The notes below the pieces were generated by a model, which saw only the letters and a program-made list of their open reading frames with translations, was not told the DNA's origin and did no database searches. Shown here one piece after another: positions 1 through 8,023 of a stretch of 40,190 bases of DNA (position 1 is its first letter; the number at the start of each line of letters is the position of its first letter). The translations under genes were made by a program, and so were the position numbers. The DNA is from Micromonosporaceae bacterium (GTDB lineage: Bacteria; Actinomycetota; Actinomycetes; Mycobacteriales; Micromonosporaceae). The DNA lies in assembly GCA_020027875.1 (NCBI GenBank), contig JAHRHA010000050.1, positions 1-40,190 of the forward strand, in the 5' to 3' direction.

Positions 1-1461
1 GTCGACCGAGCGACAGAGCCGCGCCACCTGAGCCGAGTTCGCATCTGTCAGGGCGAAGCCGGGGTCCACCCCGGTCGCGCGATCGACCAGCAGCCGTCCC
101 GACTCGGACGCTTCGACCGCCGCGACGGTGTCCTCCGTCGGCACCGAGAGCGGCCGGACCGTGTACACCCGTTCGATCGCCAGGCCGAGGGGGGTCTGGC
201 TCGTGGCGAGGACCCGAACTCCGGGGCACTCAGCCGCCAGCACCCCCAGCAGCCGGGCGCACTCCGCCGCCACGTGTTCGCAGTTGTCGAGAACGACCAG
301 CGCGGTGCGATGGCCGAGGGCCCGGACCACGTTCTCCTGCGCCGCGCGCCAAGGGTCGCTCAGCGGCTCGAGCACGGCGAGAAGGGCTGGTGCGACGCCG
401 CCGGCGTCCTGAACCGTGTCGAGCGCGATCAACGCCACGCCTGCCGCGAAGGTTGGCGCCGCGGCTGCGGCGACCTCGACGGCGAGCCGCGTCTTGCCCG
501 AACCTGGTGGGCCGGTCAGCGTCACGATCGCGTTCTCTTTGAGTACGGATGGCAGCTCATCCAGGTCACGTCGCCGGCCGACGAAGCGTGGCAGGATCCG
601 GCGCGGTAGCCCGGGCAGCAGCCCGTAGGCCGGGCCCGGGGCCTGGGGTGCGGGGGTCTGGGGTGCGCGGGTCTGGGGTGCGCGGGTCTGGGGTGCGGGG
701 GTCTGCAGTGCGGGGTCGCCGGTGAGAATGGCCAGGTGCAGGCGGCCCAGTTCCGGTCGTGGATCGAGGCCGGTCTGCTCGGCCAGCCGGACGCGGCTTG
801 CGTTGAAGGCTTCAAGCGCCTCAAGCCTCCGACCGCAGCGGTAGAGCGCGACCATCTGGTGCTCGACCAGCCGCTCGCGGAGCGGATGCTCGGCGACCAG
901 CGCGGCGAGTTCACCGGTCAGGTCGGCGTGCCGGCCGAGGGCGAGGTCCACCTCGATGCGCCGCTCCAGGCAGGCAAGGCGCTGCTCATTGAGGCGCTGG
1001 GCCTCGCCCGCGAGGCCCTGACAGACCATCCCGTCCAGGGCTGGACCGCGCCAGCGGTCAAGGGCGCCGCGCAGGGTATCGGCGGCGGCCGCCAGCTCCC
1101 CCCGGCCGGTCAAGGCCGAGCCCGCGCCGTCGCGGGCCTCGAAGATCGCCGCGTCGCATTGGTCGTCCGCGATGCGGATGACGTAGCCGGGGCCGGAGCT
1201 CGAGATCACGTCGTGATCGGCACCGGCTGCGGCCAGGTTCCGGCGGAGCCTGGCGATCGTGTTGTGCACCTGCGCCTTGGCGGTGATCGGCGACTCGCCG
1301 TCCCAGAGAATCTGGGTCAACCGCTGCACGCCCACCACGCGCGGGGTAGCGAGCAGCAGAGCCGCGAGCGCCTTCTGCTCCCGTGGACCGCCGACGTGCA
1401 CCGGCACCCCGTCGATGGTGACTTCGACGGGGCCGAGGATGGCGAAGTGCAGCTTGCCCAC
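1..1461 (-). CDS. SARP-type transcriptional regulator with BTAD and NB-ARC-like ATPase domains (3' end outside window)
   Basis: Pathway-type transcription activator of the AfsR/SARP class. The visible 487 codons read without interruption. An OmpR-like winged-helix domain covers about residues 1-95 and a bacterial transcriptional activation (BTAD) helical domain about 96-245. A linker of four pentapeptide repeats (TPAPQ/TRAPQ) follows at about 254-273. The P-loop ATPase has Walker A GPPGSGKT at 317-324 and a VVLDNCEH Walker B-like segment near 390. The GTG at 1461 is the only start before an upstream in-frame stop at 1480-1482, and it has GGGGA about 6 nt upstream. The C-terminal remainder (probably TPR) lies left of the window. 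A 16-bp direct repeat with 22-bp spacing immediately upstream is a credible self-binding site. The target genes are not identifiable here. Confidence 0.88.
   Translation of the reverse strand, partial: MGKLHFAILGPVEVTIDGVPVHVGGPREQKALAALLLATPRVVGVQRLTQILWDGESPITAKAQVHNTIARLRRNLAAAGADHDVISSSGPGYVIRIADDQCDAAIFEARDGAGSALTGRGELAAAADTLRGALDRWRGPALDGMVCQGLAGEAQRLNEQRLACLERRIEVDLALGRHADLTGELAALVAEHPLRERLVEHQMVALYRCGRRLEALEAFNASRVRLAEQTGLDPRPELGRLHLAILTGDPALQTPAPQTRAPQTRAPQTPAPQAPGPAYGLLPGLPRRILPRFVGRRRDLDELPSVLKENAIVTLTGPPGSGKTRLAVEVAAAAAPTFAAGVALIALDTVQDAGGVAPALLAVLEPLSDPWRAAQENVVRALGHRTALVVLDNCEHVAAECARLLGVLAAECPGVRVLATSQTPLGLAIERVYTVRPLSVPTEDTVAAVEASESGRLLVDRATGVDPGFALTDANSAQVARLCRSVD
643..702. 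repeat. 15-bp tandem repeat, four copies, inside the SARP gene
   Basis: Four tandem copies of CTGGGGTGCGSGGGT run from 643 to 702, and a degenerate fifth copy continues to 717. On the coding strand they encode the pentapeptides TPAPQ, TRAPQ, TRAPQ and TPAPQ between the BTAD and ATPase domains. The period is a multiple of three, so copy-number change would alter linker length without a frameshift. Confidence 0.9.
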
Positions 1462-1474
1462 CGGTCCCCATTCG

Positions 1475-1512
1475 TCGCATCAGGTAGATATGGGCATCGC
1501 ATCAGGTAGATA
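1475..1512 (-). promoter_or_regulatory. Candidate SARP operator: two 16-bp direct repeats, 22 bp apart
   Basis: The sequence TCGCATCAGGTAGATA occurs at 1475-1490 and again, identically, at 1497-1512. That is a 22-bp start-to-start spacing, or two helical turns. The copies lie 14-29 and 36-51 bp upstream of the SARP start codon. SARP proteins are known to bind short direct repeats spaced by whole helical turns next to the -10 region. Autoregulation is inferred, not shown. Confidence 0.55.
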
Positions 1513-1607
1513 CGTGCTCGCCTGCCGCGTCACATTCTCGCGGATTGTGGCCGGATGTCGAACGGATAGGAGTCCGTTGCCGACTGTCGCTAGCCTGGTC
1601 AAGGCCG

Positions 1608-1633
1608 ACATGGTCTGGCGACATGGTCTGGCG
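1608..1633. repeat. Tandem 13-bp duplication
   Basis: ACATGGTCTGGCG occurs twice head to tail at 1608-1620 and 1621-1633, in the gap between secA2 and the SARP gene. It could be a simple slippage duplication. No coding or regulatory role is evident. Confidence 0.7.
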
Positions 1634-1688
1634 GTCGCCTCTCAACGGGGGGCCGGGGGCGCAACGTCCCCGGCGGAGGAGACGTCAG

Positions 1689-1728
1689 GAAGCGGCGCGT
1701 GAAGCCAACCGGCAGCATGCGCCGCTTC
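1689..1728 (-). terminator. Hairpin downstream of secA2
   Basis: Perfect 10-bp inverted repeat: GAAGCGGCGC at 1689-1698 pairs with GCGCCGCTTC at 1719-1728 around a 20-nt loop. It lies 27 nt past the secA2 stop. There is no clear U-tract, as is common for high-GC actinobacterial terminators. Confidence 0.5.
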
Positions 1729-1754
1729 GTCCGTTATGTGCCGGGCGCCCGGCC

Positions 1755-4049
1755 TCAGCCGCGACGCGATCCGCGTAGGCCCTTTCCCACCAGCGAGATG
1801 AGACGGTCCATTTCGGAGCCGAACGGGTTGTCGTGCACCAGGTAGGTCCAGGTCGCGCTCGGCCGGACCAGCTCAGCCTGGTCGGGCTGCCAGTCATCGG
1901 CCAGGTCCATCTCGGCGAACGTGGCGGCGGTTCGGGTCTCGACCTCCGGGACCAAGCGGTTGAAGGCCGGCACAGCCGAACGGTGGAACTCGTCCAGCGG
2001 GTCGACCCGGGCCAGCGCGCGGAGGTGGACACCCTCGCGAACCTCGGACAGCTCGGCCAGATGCTCGGCCCACAGCCGGTCCACATGGTAGAGCGCGATC
2101 GAGCGGGCGACCCGCGACAACAGTTCGTCGTCGACGCTCTCACACTCGTCGGGGAACCGTTCGCGCAGCATCTCGGCCGCCACGTCGGTGGTCAGCACTC
2201 GTTCCCGGCGCTCGGCTAGCGCCTTGCGCTGCTGTTCGATCACCACGCTGTAGCGCCAGGTGTTGCGGTGGATCTCGTGGTTGACGCCCTCGGCGACGCG
2301 CTGGGCATGCCCCACGGCCCAGTCGACCTGCTCATCGGTGACGAGGCCGTCGTGCTCCATGTGCGGCGACGGCGGGATCTCGCCGCCGGCGTTGCGCAGG
2401 ATGAGCTCGTCCTCAAGGCTCAGGAAGAAGACCGAGCCGCCAGGGTCACCCTGCCGCCCCGCGCGGCCGCGCAGCTGGTCATCGACGCGGCGGCTCTCGT
2501 GCTGGCCGCTGCCGATGACGTACAGCCCGCCGAGGCCAGCAACTCGGTCGCGATCTGCCTGGTCGCTGCCGCCGAGGCGAATGTCTACGCCTCGACCCGC
2601 CATCTGCGTCGACACGGTGACCGTGCCGTACTTCCCGGCCTCGGCGATGATCGCCGCTTCCTCGTCGTCGTTCTTGGCATTGAGCACCACGCAGGGCACG
2701 TCGGCGGCGGCGAGGCCGACCGCGAGCGCCTCCGACTCCTTGACATCGAGAGTGCCGACGAGAACAGGGCGTCCGGCCTGGTGGCACTCCGCGATCAGAG
2801 CGATCATCGCCTCGTCCCGCTCCGCGCGCGTCGCGTAGATCCGGTACGGCTCGTCCACGCGCACGCACGGCGTATTCGGCGGGATCACCGCCACCTCGAG
2901 GTTGAAGAACTCGCGAAGCTGATCGCCGACGTACACCGCGGTCGCCGTCATCCCGCACAGAGTGGGGTAGAGCCCGATGTAGCCCTGGATCGTGATCGTG
3001 CCGAGCACCTCTCCCTCGGCGCTGGCGTCGATACCCTCCTTGGCCTCCACCGCCGCGTGCAGGCCGTCGGGCCACCGCCGTCGTTGCGCGACTCGGCCGC
3101 GCATCTCGTCGATCAGCTCCACGGTGCCGTTGCGCACGATGTAGTCGATGTCGCGCTGCAGGAGCGTCTGGGCGTGCAGCGCCACGTTGATCGCGGCCAG
3201 CTCGGAGAGGTGCTCGTCGTCGTACAGGTTGACGCCGAGCTTGGCCTCGACCGTGGCCAATCCCCTCGTTGTCAACGCCACGCTGCGGCCGTCGTCGGCC
3301 ACCTGGAAGTCGCGCCTCGGTACGAGGCCGCGGACGAGCGCGGCCGCGGCGTGCACTGGATCCTGGTCGCCCGGAATGGTGCCGGCCAGCACCATCGGCA
3401 CCCTCGCCTCGTCGATGAGGATGGAGTCGGCCTCGTCTACGATGGCGGTCGCGAGCCCCAGCTGGACTCGGTCGTAGTAGTCGGTGGCGAGCTGATCACG
3501 CAAGTAGTCGAAGCCGGCCTCGCTGACCGAGATGTACGTCACGTCCTCGGCGTAGGCTTCCCGCCGCTCCTCGACCGCCGACGCCTCGGTCACCCAGCCG
3601 ACCGAGACGCCGAGCAGCCGGTAAACCGGCGCCATCCACGTCGCGTCCCGTTTCGCCAGGTAGTCATTGACAGTGATCACATGAACTGGCCCGTTGCCGA
3701 GCCGGACATGCCCGTACGCCGCGATCGCGGCCGCGAGCGTCTTGCCCTCACCCGTGGCCATCTCGGCCACGTTGCCCGAGAGCATCGCCATCACCCCGAG
3801 CAGCTGTACGTCGTACGGACGTTCGCCCAGCCCGCGCCAGGCCGCCTCGCGCCCGACCGCACAGATCTCGACGAAGTCCCGCGCCTCCCGCCCTGCATCA
3901 GTCAGCTCACTGTCATCCAGCTCGGTCAGCTCATCGCCACGCGCCTCGATCTGCGGGAGCAGCTCCGCAAACCGCCGCAGACCGACCGTGGTGCCGGGCC
4001 GCTCGAGGAAGCGTCGGGCCTTGTTCTTCAACCGCTGGGTCAAGCTCAC
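1755..4049 (-). CDS. secA2: Accessory Sec translocase ATPase SecA2
   Basis: ATP-driven motor of protein export, of the accessory SecA2 type. With the GTG at 4049 the protein is 764 aa. It has Walker A ATGEGKT at about 98-104 and the DEAD-type box VDEADSILIDEAR from about 204. The pre-protein cross-linking region lies between the two nucleotide-binding folds, and MAGRGVDIRLGG sits in the second fold. The C-terminus ends with a short basic tail and lacks the cysteine-rich zinc-binding SEC-C segment of housekeeping SecA. A longer reading to 4214 exists, but it would run through the divergent acylphosphatase gene and its first 55 residues look non-coding, so VSLTQRLKNKARRFL is taken as the N-terminus. 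No SecY2, Asp or glycosyltransferase partner genes are nearby, so the cargo is unknown. Confidence 0.9.
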   Translation of the reverse strand: MSLTQRLKNKARRFLERPGTTVGLRRFAELLPQIEARGDELTELDDSELTDAGREARDFVEICAVGREAAWRGLGERPYDVQLLGVMAMLSGNVAEMATGEGKTLAAAIAAYGHVRLGNGPVHVITVNDYLAKRDATWMAPVYRLLGVSVGWVTEASAVEERREAYAEDVTYISVSEAGFDYLRDQLATDYYDRVQLGLATAIVDEADSILIDEARVPMVLAGTIPGDQDPVHAAAALVRGLVPRRDFQVADDGRSVALTTRGLATVEAKLGVNLYDDEHLSELAAINVALHAQTLLQRDIDYIVRNGTVELIDEMRGRVAQRRRWPDGLHAAVEAKEGIDASAEGEVLGTITIQGYIGLYPTLCGMTATAVYVGDQLREFFNLEVAVIPPNTPCVRVDEPYRIYATRAERDEAMIALIAECHQAGRPVLVGTLDVKESEALAVGLAAADVPCVVLNAKNDDEEAAIIAEAGKYGTVTVSTQMAGRGVDIRLGGSDQADRDRVAGLGGLYVIGSGQHESRRVDDQLRGRAGRQGDPGGSVFFLSLEDELILRNAGGEIPPSPHMEHDGLVTDEQVDWAVGHAQRVAEGVNHEIHRNTWRYSVVIEQQRKALAERRERVLTTDVAAEMLRERFPDECESVDDELLSRVARSIALYHVDRLWAEHLAELSEVREGVHLRALARVDPLDEFHRSAVPAFNRLVPEVETRTAATFAEMDLADDWQPDQAELVRPSATWTYLVHDNPFGSEMDRLISLVGKGLRGSRRG

Positions 4050-4130
4050 AGCGGGCAACCGTACCTCGGGCTGCCGCCGCCGGATCCCCCACCCGGCTGC
4101 GGGCGCGGCCAGGGATCGTAGGGTCGACGA

Positions 4131-4421
4131 GTGATCCGCAGGCGGGTCGTCGTCTCCGGCGACGTGCAGGGTGTCTTCTTCCGCGACACGTGCAGGCGGG
4201 TCGCGACCGAACACGGGGTCACCGGCTGGGTGCGCAACCTGCCGGATGGGACCGTGGAGGCAGCCTTCGAAGGTGCGCCCGATGCGGTGTCACGGGCGGT
4301 GGACTGGGCGAGCCACGGACCGCGTACCGCGCTCGTCGACACGGTCGACGTCTACGACGAGGTGCCCGAGGGCCTGGCCGGATTCGAGATCCGCCCGAGC
4401 CCGTGGCGGGCCAACCCTTGA
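4131..4421 (+). CDS. acyP: Acylphosphatase
   Basis: Small cytosolic enzyme that hydrolyses carboxyl-phosphate bonds such as acetyl phosphate. The 96-aa length matches the family. The signature [10 protein letters not shown] (residues 10-19) supplies the phosphate-binding loop and catalytic Arg18. [12 protein letters not shown] supplies the second catalytic residue, Asn36. The GTG at 4131 is used as the start. The gene is divergent from secA2 with an 81-bp gap, so both promoters lie in that short gap. Acetyl phosphate is also the product of the phosphoketolase encoded 27 kb away, but a link is speculative. Confidence 0.92.
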   Translation: MIRRRVVVSGDVQGVFFRDTCRRVATEHGVTGWVRNLPDGTVEAAFEGAPDAVSRAVDWASHGPRTALVDTVDVYDEVPEGLAGFEIRPSPWRANP

Positions 4422-4493
4422 CAGGTGTCCCAAAGCCTGGAAGACATATTCCGTTGTCGCTTGATCCCCCCGTGAACGGAGGCAACACCAACC

Positions 4494-4778
4494 ATGGACT
4501 CACCCCTACTCAACTTCGTCGCTGCAATCGCAATCGGCCTCATCGTGGGCCTCGCGGGCGGATTCTTCCTAAGGGGCAGGGCAGCCAACGCCATGTGGCT
4601 CGCCCCCGTACTCGCAATTGCGGGCACCCTCGTCGCGGCGGTCCTCGCTCTCCTGCTCGGCGACGACCGCCAGTACGGCTGGAAGGAGGCCTCCCTTCAG
4701 GTCGTCCTCGCGGTGGTCGGCGTCGCGATCACCTATGTCCTCGCCGGTCGCACCAGTGCGGTGACCAGCGCCAAGTAG
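4494..4778 (+). CDS. Small three-helix membrane protein, function unknown
   Basis: A 94-aa protein with three predicted membrane segments: about residues 6-26 (glycine-rich, AIGLIVGLAGGFFL), 35-57 (APVLAIAGTLVAAVLALLL) and 69-85. A short charged loop GDDRQYGWKEA separates helices 2 and 3. GGAGG lies about 12 nt before the ATG. It vaguely resembles small GlsB/transglycosylase-associated membrane proteins in size and glycine content, but I do not recognise a family with confidence. Confidence 0.75.
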   Translation: MDSPLLNFVAAIAIGLIVGLAGGFFLRGRAANAMWLAPVLAIAGTLVAAVLALLLGDDRQYGWKEASLQVVLAVVGVAITYVLAGRTSAVTSAK

Positions 4779-4807
4779 CCGCCGTCTGCGTTCGCCACCG
4801 TGGCGGC
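4778..4807. terminator. Possible bidirectional terminator
   Basis: Between two convergent genes, GCCGCC (4778-4783) can pair with GGCGGC (4802-4807). The interval also holds the near-palindrome CGCCAC-C-GTGGCG at 4793-4805. No T-tract is present, so this is only a candidate. Confidence 0.3.
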
Positions 4808-4814
4808 GAGGATG

Positions 4815-5117
4815 TCAGGCGCACTCGCGGCAGATGTCCTTGCCGTCGCGGTGGCGGACAAGCTGACTGCGGTGGTGCACGAGGAAGCATCGAGAGCAGC
4901 GGAACTCGTCGGACCGCATCGGCACGACGGTAACGGTTAATTCCTCATCGGAGAGATCCGCGCCGGGCAGTTCGAAGCTGTCTGCCGCGTCCCCCTCATC
5001 AAGATCAACGGTCGGCAACTGCGCCGTTGCCCGGCGAGCCTTGAGCTCCTCCAGGCTGTCTTCGGCCAGGTCGATGACCGGGCCTCGTGGCGCGTCGTAG
5101 TCCGTGCTGGTGGCCAT
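4815..5117 (-). CDS. DUF4193 family zinc-ribbon-like protein
   Basis: A 100-aa actinobacterial protein of the DUF4193 family, function unknown. It is rich in acidic residues in the middle (LDEGDAADSFELPGADLSDEE) and ends in a treble-cysteine module, CSRCFLVHHRSQL followed by DICRECA. This gives two CxxC pairs separated by about 20 residues that could bind one zinc. The start ATG at 5117 has GGGGAG 8 nt upstream. A longer reading to 5327 is rejected because its first 70 residues lack family similarity. The gene is convergent with the small membrane protein gene and divergent from the HesB-like gene. Confidence 0.85.
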   Translation of the reverse strand: MATSTDYDAPRGPVIDLAEDSLEELKARRATAQLPTVDLDEGDAADSFELPGADLSDEELTVTVVPMRSDEFRCSRCFLVHHRSQLVRHRDGKDICRECA

Positions 5118-5371
5118 TGGTTTCAGCTCCCCGGGTAGGTCTGTTGGTGTAACGAACGCAAGCGATGGCGGGTATGTTCCGCACCTGGCCAAACTCGACC
5201 GAGTTTCTACTCCGGATCCCATTCCGCTCTGAGACCGCTCGGACCCGGCGCGAGCGACGTTGTGTTGACCAGTCCAGCCGTTTCGGTTGACGGGGCCGGC
5301 CATACGGGGAAGCGTGGAGGCCGTCAAGGCTCGACGGCTGAGGCCGACTCAAGCACACGGGGAGCATCGGA

Positions 5372-5656
5372 ATGCTTGCAGTAACAGACAACGCCGCTAC
5401 GGCGATCCGCGACATCACGTCCCAGCAGGAGGTTCCGGAAGGTGCGGGACTGCGCATCGCCGCCGACGCGTCGGAGGGCTCGCTGACGCTGAGCCTGGTA
5501 CCCGAGCCGATGGACGGCGACCAGGTGGTCGACGCCTCCGGCGCTCGTGTGTTTCTCGACACACAGGCCGCTCTCATCCTCGACGACAAGGAACTCGATG
5601 TCGCCGTAGACCCGGGCGGCTCGGTCCAGTTCGCCGTGACCGACCAGCCTGTCTGA
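5372..5656 (+). CDS. HesB/IscA-like protein lacking all cysteines
   Basis: A 94-aa protein with the HesB/IscA fold pattern: N-terminal helix (VTDNAATAIRDI), GAGLRIAAD strand, LVPEPMDGDQVVDASGARVFLD, then LDDKELDVAV. A-type iron-sulfur carriers normally have three conserved cysteines, in the middle strand and in a C-terminal CGC-type motif. This sequence contains no cysteine at all, so it cannot hold a cluster in the usual way. Similar cysteine-free proteins are annotated as Fe-S assembly proteins in actinobacteria, but that function is doubtful. GGGGAG lies about 12 nt before the ATG. The gene stands alone. Confidence 0.8.
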   Translation: MLAVTDNAATAIRDITSQQEVPEGAGLRIAADASEGSLTLSLVPEPMDGDQVVDASGARVFLDTQAALILDDKELDVAVDPGGSVQFAVTDQPV

Positions 5657-5762
5657 CCGGCGGCACGCCGAGGCTCGCCCCTACCCGGCCGCGCCCGGCC
5701 GCATGACCCGGCCGCGTTGTCCGGGCGTCGTGGGTGTCCACATCGTCCACACTGGCCCGTCA

Positions 5763-6848
5763 TCATTCGGATGGCGGGACTTGTGGCGGCGCGGGCGGGG
5801 GCAGCGCTACCGGCGCCGATTGGGGCGCGCCGGTGTTACGCGCGATGAGAAGCACCGCGCCCACGACGAGCGCGATGAGGCCCACGATGAGCAGAATCAC
5901 CGGCAGGGTCATGCCGTACATGTCGATCGAGTCCTTCGCGTCCTGCGCATCCTGGGCCGCGTCGGTGACGCTCTGCTCCGTGAAGGCCGTGGTGACGTCA
6001 TAGACCGGCAGCGAGGCGAGTACCCCACCGGTGGGTAGACCGATGCCGGCCTTGCGGATCTCCTGACGCTGGATGTCCACGACGATCCCGGTCGTCGGCT
6101 CGACCCAGAAGGTCGATGTCGACTCGTACGTGTAGCTCAGCGGCACTGGATCACCGAGGCTCGGCAGGACCTGGGCGAGCTGTGCCTGGGCCTCCGCTGG
6201 GATAGGTAGGACGCTGGTGAGCGCGGCGAGCGCACTCGCCGGCAGCGCCTTGGGCAGGGTTCCGAGCACCTGCTCGTCCTTGATCGGCGCTGCCTGGGTG
6301 TCGGCCTGATAGACGTTTGTCGTCAGCCCGCCCTTCGTGTCCTGGCGGACGTAGCGCAGGGGCGTGGTGCTCTGTGTCTCATTGACCCACCCGGTGTAAT
6401 CCTGCTGTTTGGCGCCGATCGGCCAACTGATGGTGAGGCCCTGATGCGGCGTGACGGTCCAGCCGGACGGCACGTTGGTGGCCGCCTCCAGCGACTTTCG
6501 GTCCACGGCGTAGGTGGCCTCGGTACCGCCAACCCGCTGTCCGGTCGCGGTGTTGACCACCCGGGTGTCGGAGACCTGAGCGGCGTCGCCGTCGGTCGCC
6601 AGCGCCTTCACCGTCCGCTGGGCGGTAACCGGCACGTTGGTGAGTAACGCGTTTCGCAGGTCGCCGGTGGCCAGCGCCTGCGGGTTGAGCAGCACCTTCG
6701 CCGTACCAGTGAATTGACGCGTCGTGTCCGTGTCGGACGGCAACTGCTTGCGCTGCGGCACCACGACCCACGCCAGCACCGCCGCGGCGGCCAGGCACAA
6801 CACCCCCAGCAGCACAAGGCCGATGCCCCAACCGGTCTTTGATCGCAT
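5763..6848 (-). CDS. DUF3068 (PorA-family-like) membrane protein
   Basis: A 361-aa envelope protein. It has an N-terminal membrane helix at about residues 8-29 (GIGLVLLGVLCLAAAAVLAW), a large extracytoplasmic region with repeated beta-rich segments, a second helix at about 310-335, and a short proline-rich cytoplasmic tail (PPPAPPQVPPSE). This layout and the motifs around TTGIVVDIQRQEI match DUF3068, labelled porin PorA family in actinobacteria although a pore role is unproven here. The ATG at 6848 has GGGGGC upstream. The gene is divergent from the desaturase gene. Confidence 0.85.
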   Translation of the reverse strand: MRSKTGWGIGLVLLGVLCLAAAAVLAWVVVPQRKQLPSDTDTTRQFTGTAKVLLNPQALATGDLRNALLTNVPVTAQRTVKALATDGDAAQVSDTRVVNTATGQRVGGTEATYAVDRKSLEAATNVPSGWTVTPHQGLTISWPIGAKQQDYTGWVNETQSTTPLRYVRQDTKGGLTTNVYQADTQAAPIKDEQVLGTLPKALPASALAALTSVLPIPAEAQAQLAQVLPSLGDPVPLSYTYESTSTFWVEPTTGIVVDIQRQEIRKAGIGLPTGGVLASLPVYDVTTAFTEQSVTDAAQDAQDAKDSIDMYGMTLPVILLIVGLIALVVGAVLLIARNTGAPQSAPVALPPPAPPQVPPSE

Positions 6849-6984
6849 GTCTGCCCCCGAGTCAGCACACGTTCGTGGCCCCAGGTCGAGACTAGTGCGC
6901 GCGGCCGTCAGTTCGTCGCGGGTTGGGTCACGAGGCGGGCCGGCGGTGGGATGGGCCGCATGAAGAGAACGATCGGGGCGGAGG

Positions 6985-7030
6985 TACGCTATCCTTAACC
7001 TACGCTACCGTAACCTACGGTTGCGTAACC
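6985..7030 (+). promoter_or_regulatory. Triple near-15-bp repeat in the desaturase promoter region
   Basis: Three consecutive units occur: TACGCTATCCTTAACC (6985-7000), TACGCTACCGTAACC (7001-7015) and TACGGTTGCGTAACC (7016-7030), 28 bp before the desaturase start. Within them, CGTAACC-TAC-GGTTGCG at 7010-7026 forms an imperfect inverted repeat. Fatty-acid desaturase genes are commonly controlled by TetR-type regulators in actinobacteria (MadR on desA1/desA2 in mycobacteria), so an operator is likely. The binding protein is unknown. Confidence 0.5.
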
Positions 7031-7057
7031 ACTGGACGCACCCACGATGGAGTTGAC

Positions 7058-8023
7058 GTGACGGCCGATCGCCTGTCGACGACCGACCTGCTCCGCGAGA
7101 TGGAACAGGTCGTCGAGACCAACCTCAACCGGCACCTCGCGACCGCCAAGGAATGGTTCCCGCACGAGTACGTGCCGTGGAGCCAGGGCACCGACTACGA
7201 CGGCGTACTCGGTGGCGAGGCCTGGGCGCCGGACCAGTCGACGTTGTCCGACGTCGCCCGTACCTCGTTGATCGTAAATCTCCTCACCGAGGACAACCTG
7301 CCGAGCTACCACCATGAGATCGCCACCCTCTTCGGTCGGGACGGAGCCTGGGGCACCTGGGTGCACCGCTGGACCGCCGAGGAGGGCCGGCACGGAATAG
7401 CCATCCGCGACTACCTGCTCGCCACCCGTGCGGTCGACCCGGTGGCGCTCGAGCGGGCCCGGATGACCCACATGGCCGCCGGGTTCACCAACGCGTACGC
7501 CGATGACACTGCCCTGCACGGGATCGCGTACGTGTCGTTCCAGGAACTCGCCACCCGAGTTGCCCACCGCAACACCGGGCGCATCAGCGGAGATCCCCTC
7601 TGCGACCAACTGCTCGCCCGGGTAGCCGCGGACGAGAACCTGCACATGGTCTTCTACCGAAACCTGCTCGGCGCCGCCTTCGACCTTGCGCCGAACGAGG
7701 CGATGCGCGCGGTCTGCGAGGTGGTCAAGACGTTCCAGATGCCCGGCCACGGCATCGAGAACTTCAGCCGCAAGTCCGTTCAGATCGCCATGGCCGGGAT
7801 CTACGACCTGCGTATCCACCACGACGAGGTCATCACGCCGGTGCTCCGCAACCTCAGGGTCTTCGAGCTCGAAGGGCTCTTCGACGACGGGGAGAAGGCA
7901 CGCGACGAATTGGCCGCCTTCATGGTCGAACTCGACCGGTCGGCGACCCGCTTCACCGAGCGGCGGGACAAACTCGAAGCCGCAAAGGCGAGCCGGGCGG
8001 GCTCAGCCTCCAAGCCCGCCTAG
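7058..8023 (+). CDS. Acyl-[acyl-carrier-protein] desaturase (soluble diiron, DesA/FAB2 type)
   Basis: Soluble ferritin-like desaturase that introduces a cis double bond into acyl-ACP using O2 and reduced ferredoxin. The protein is 321 aa from the GTG at 7058, which has GGAG 6-9 nt upstream. The diiron ligand set is visible: a Glu in LTEDNLPSYHHEI, the first ExxH in TAEEGRHGIAIRDYL, and a D/ExxH in AADENLHMVFYRN. An upstream reading to 6923 crosses the repeat-bearing promoter and is rejected. The stop overlaps the stop of the convergent small gene by the four bases CTAG. Confidence 0.92.
   Translation: MTADRLSTTDLLREMEQVVETNLNRHLATAKEWFPHEYVPWSQGTDYDGVLGGEAWAPDQSTLSDVARTSLIVNLLTEDNLPSYHHEIATLFGRDGAWGTWVHRWTAEEGRHGIAIRDYLLATRAVDPVALERARMTHMAAGFTNAYADDTALHGIAYVSFQELATRVAHRNTGRISGDPLCDQLLARVAADENLHMVFYRNLLGAAFDLAPNEAMRAVCEVVKTFQMPGHGIENFSRKSVQIAMAGIYDLRIHHDEVITPVLRNLRVFELEGLFDDGEKARDELAAFMVELDRSATRFTERRDKLEAAKASRAGSASKPA

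Noticed and set aside
736..1509. Plus-strand open frame of 257 codons
   Set aside because: Antisense to the SARP gene, whose domains read clearly on the minus strand.
2268..4121. Plus-strand open frame of 617 codons
   Set aside because: Lies antisense to secA2, has no family motif and is explained by high-GC third-position bias.
4050..4214. N-terminal extension of secA2
   Set aside because: Overlaps the divergent acylphosphatase gene and adds 55 residues with no SecA similarity.
5684..5715. Three CCCGGCCGC copies between convergent genes
   Set aside because: Low-complexity GC sequence; could arise by chance and has no clear stem with a tail.
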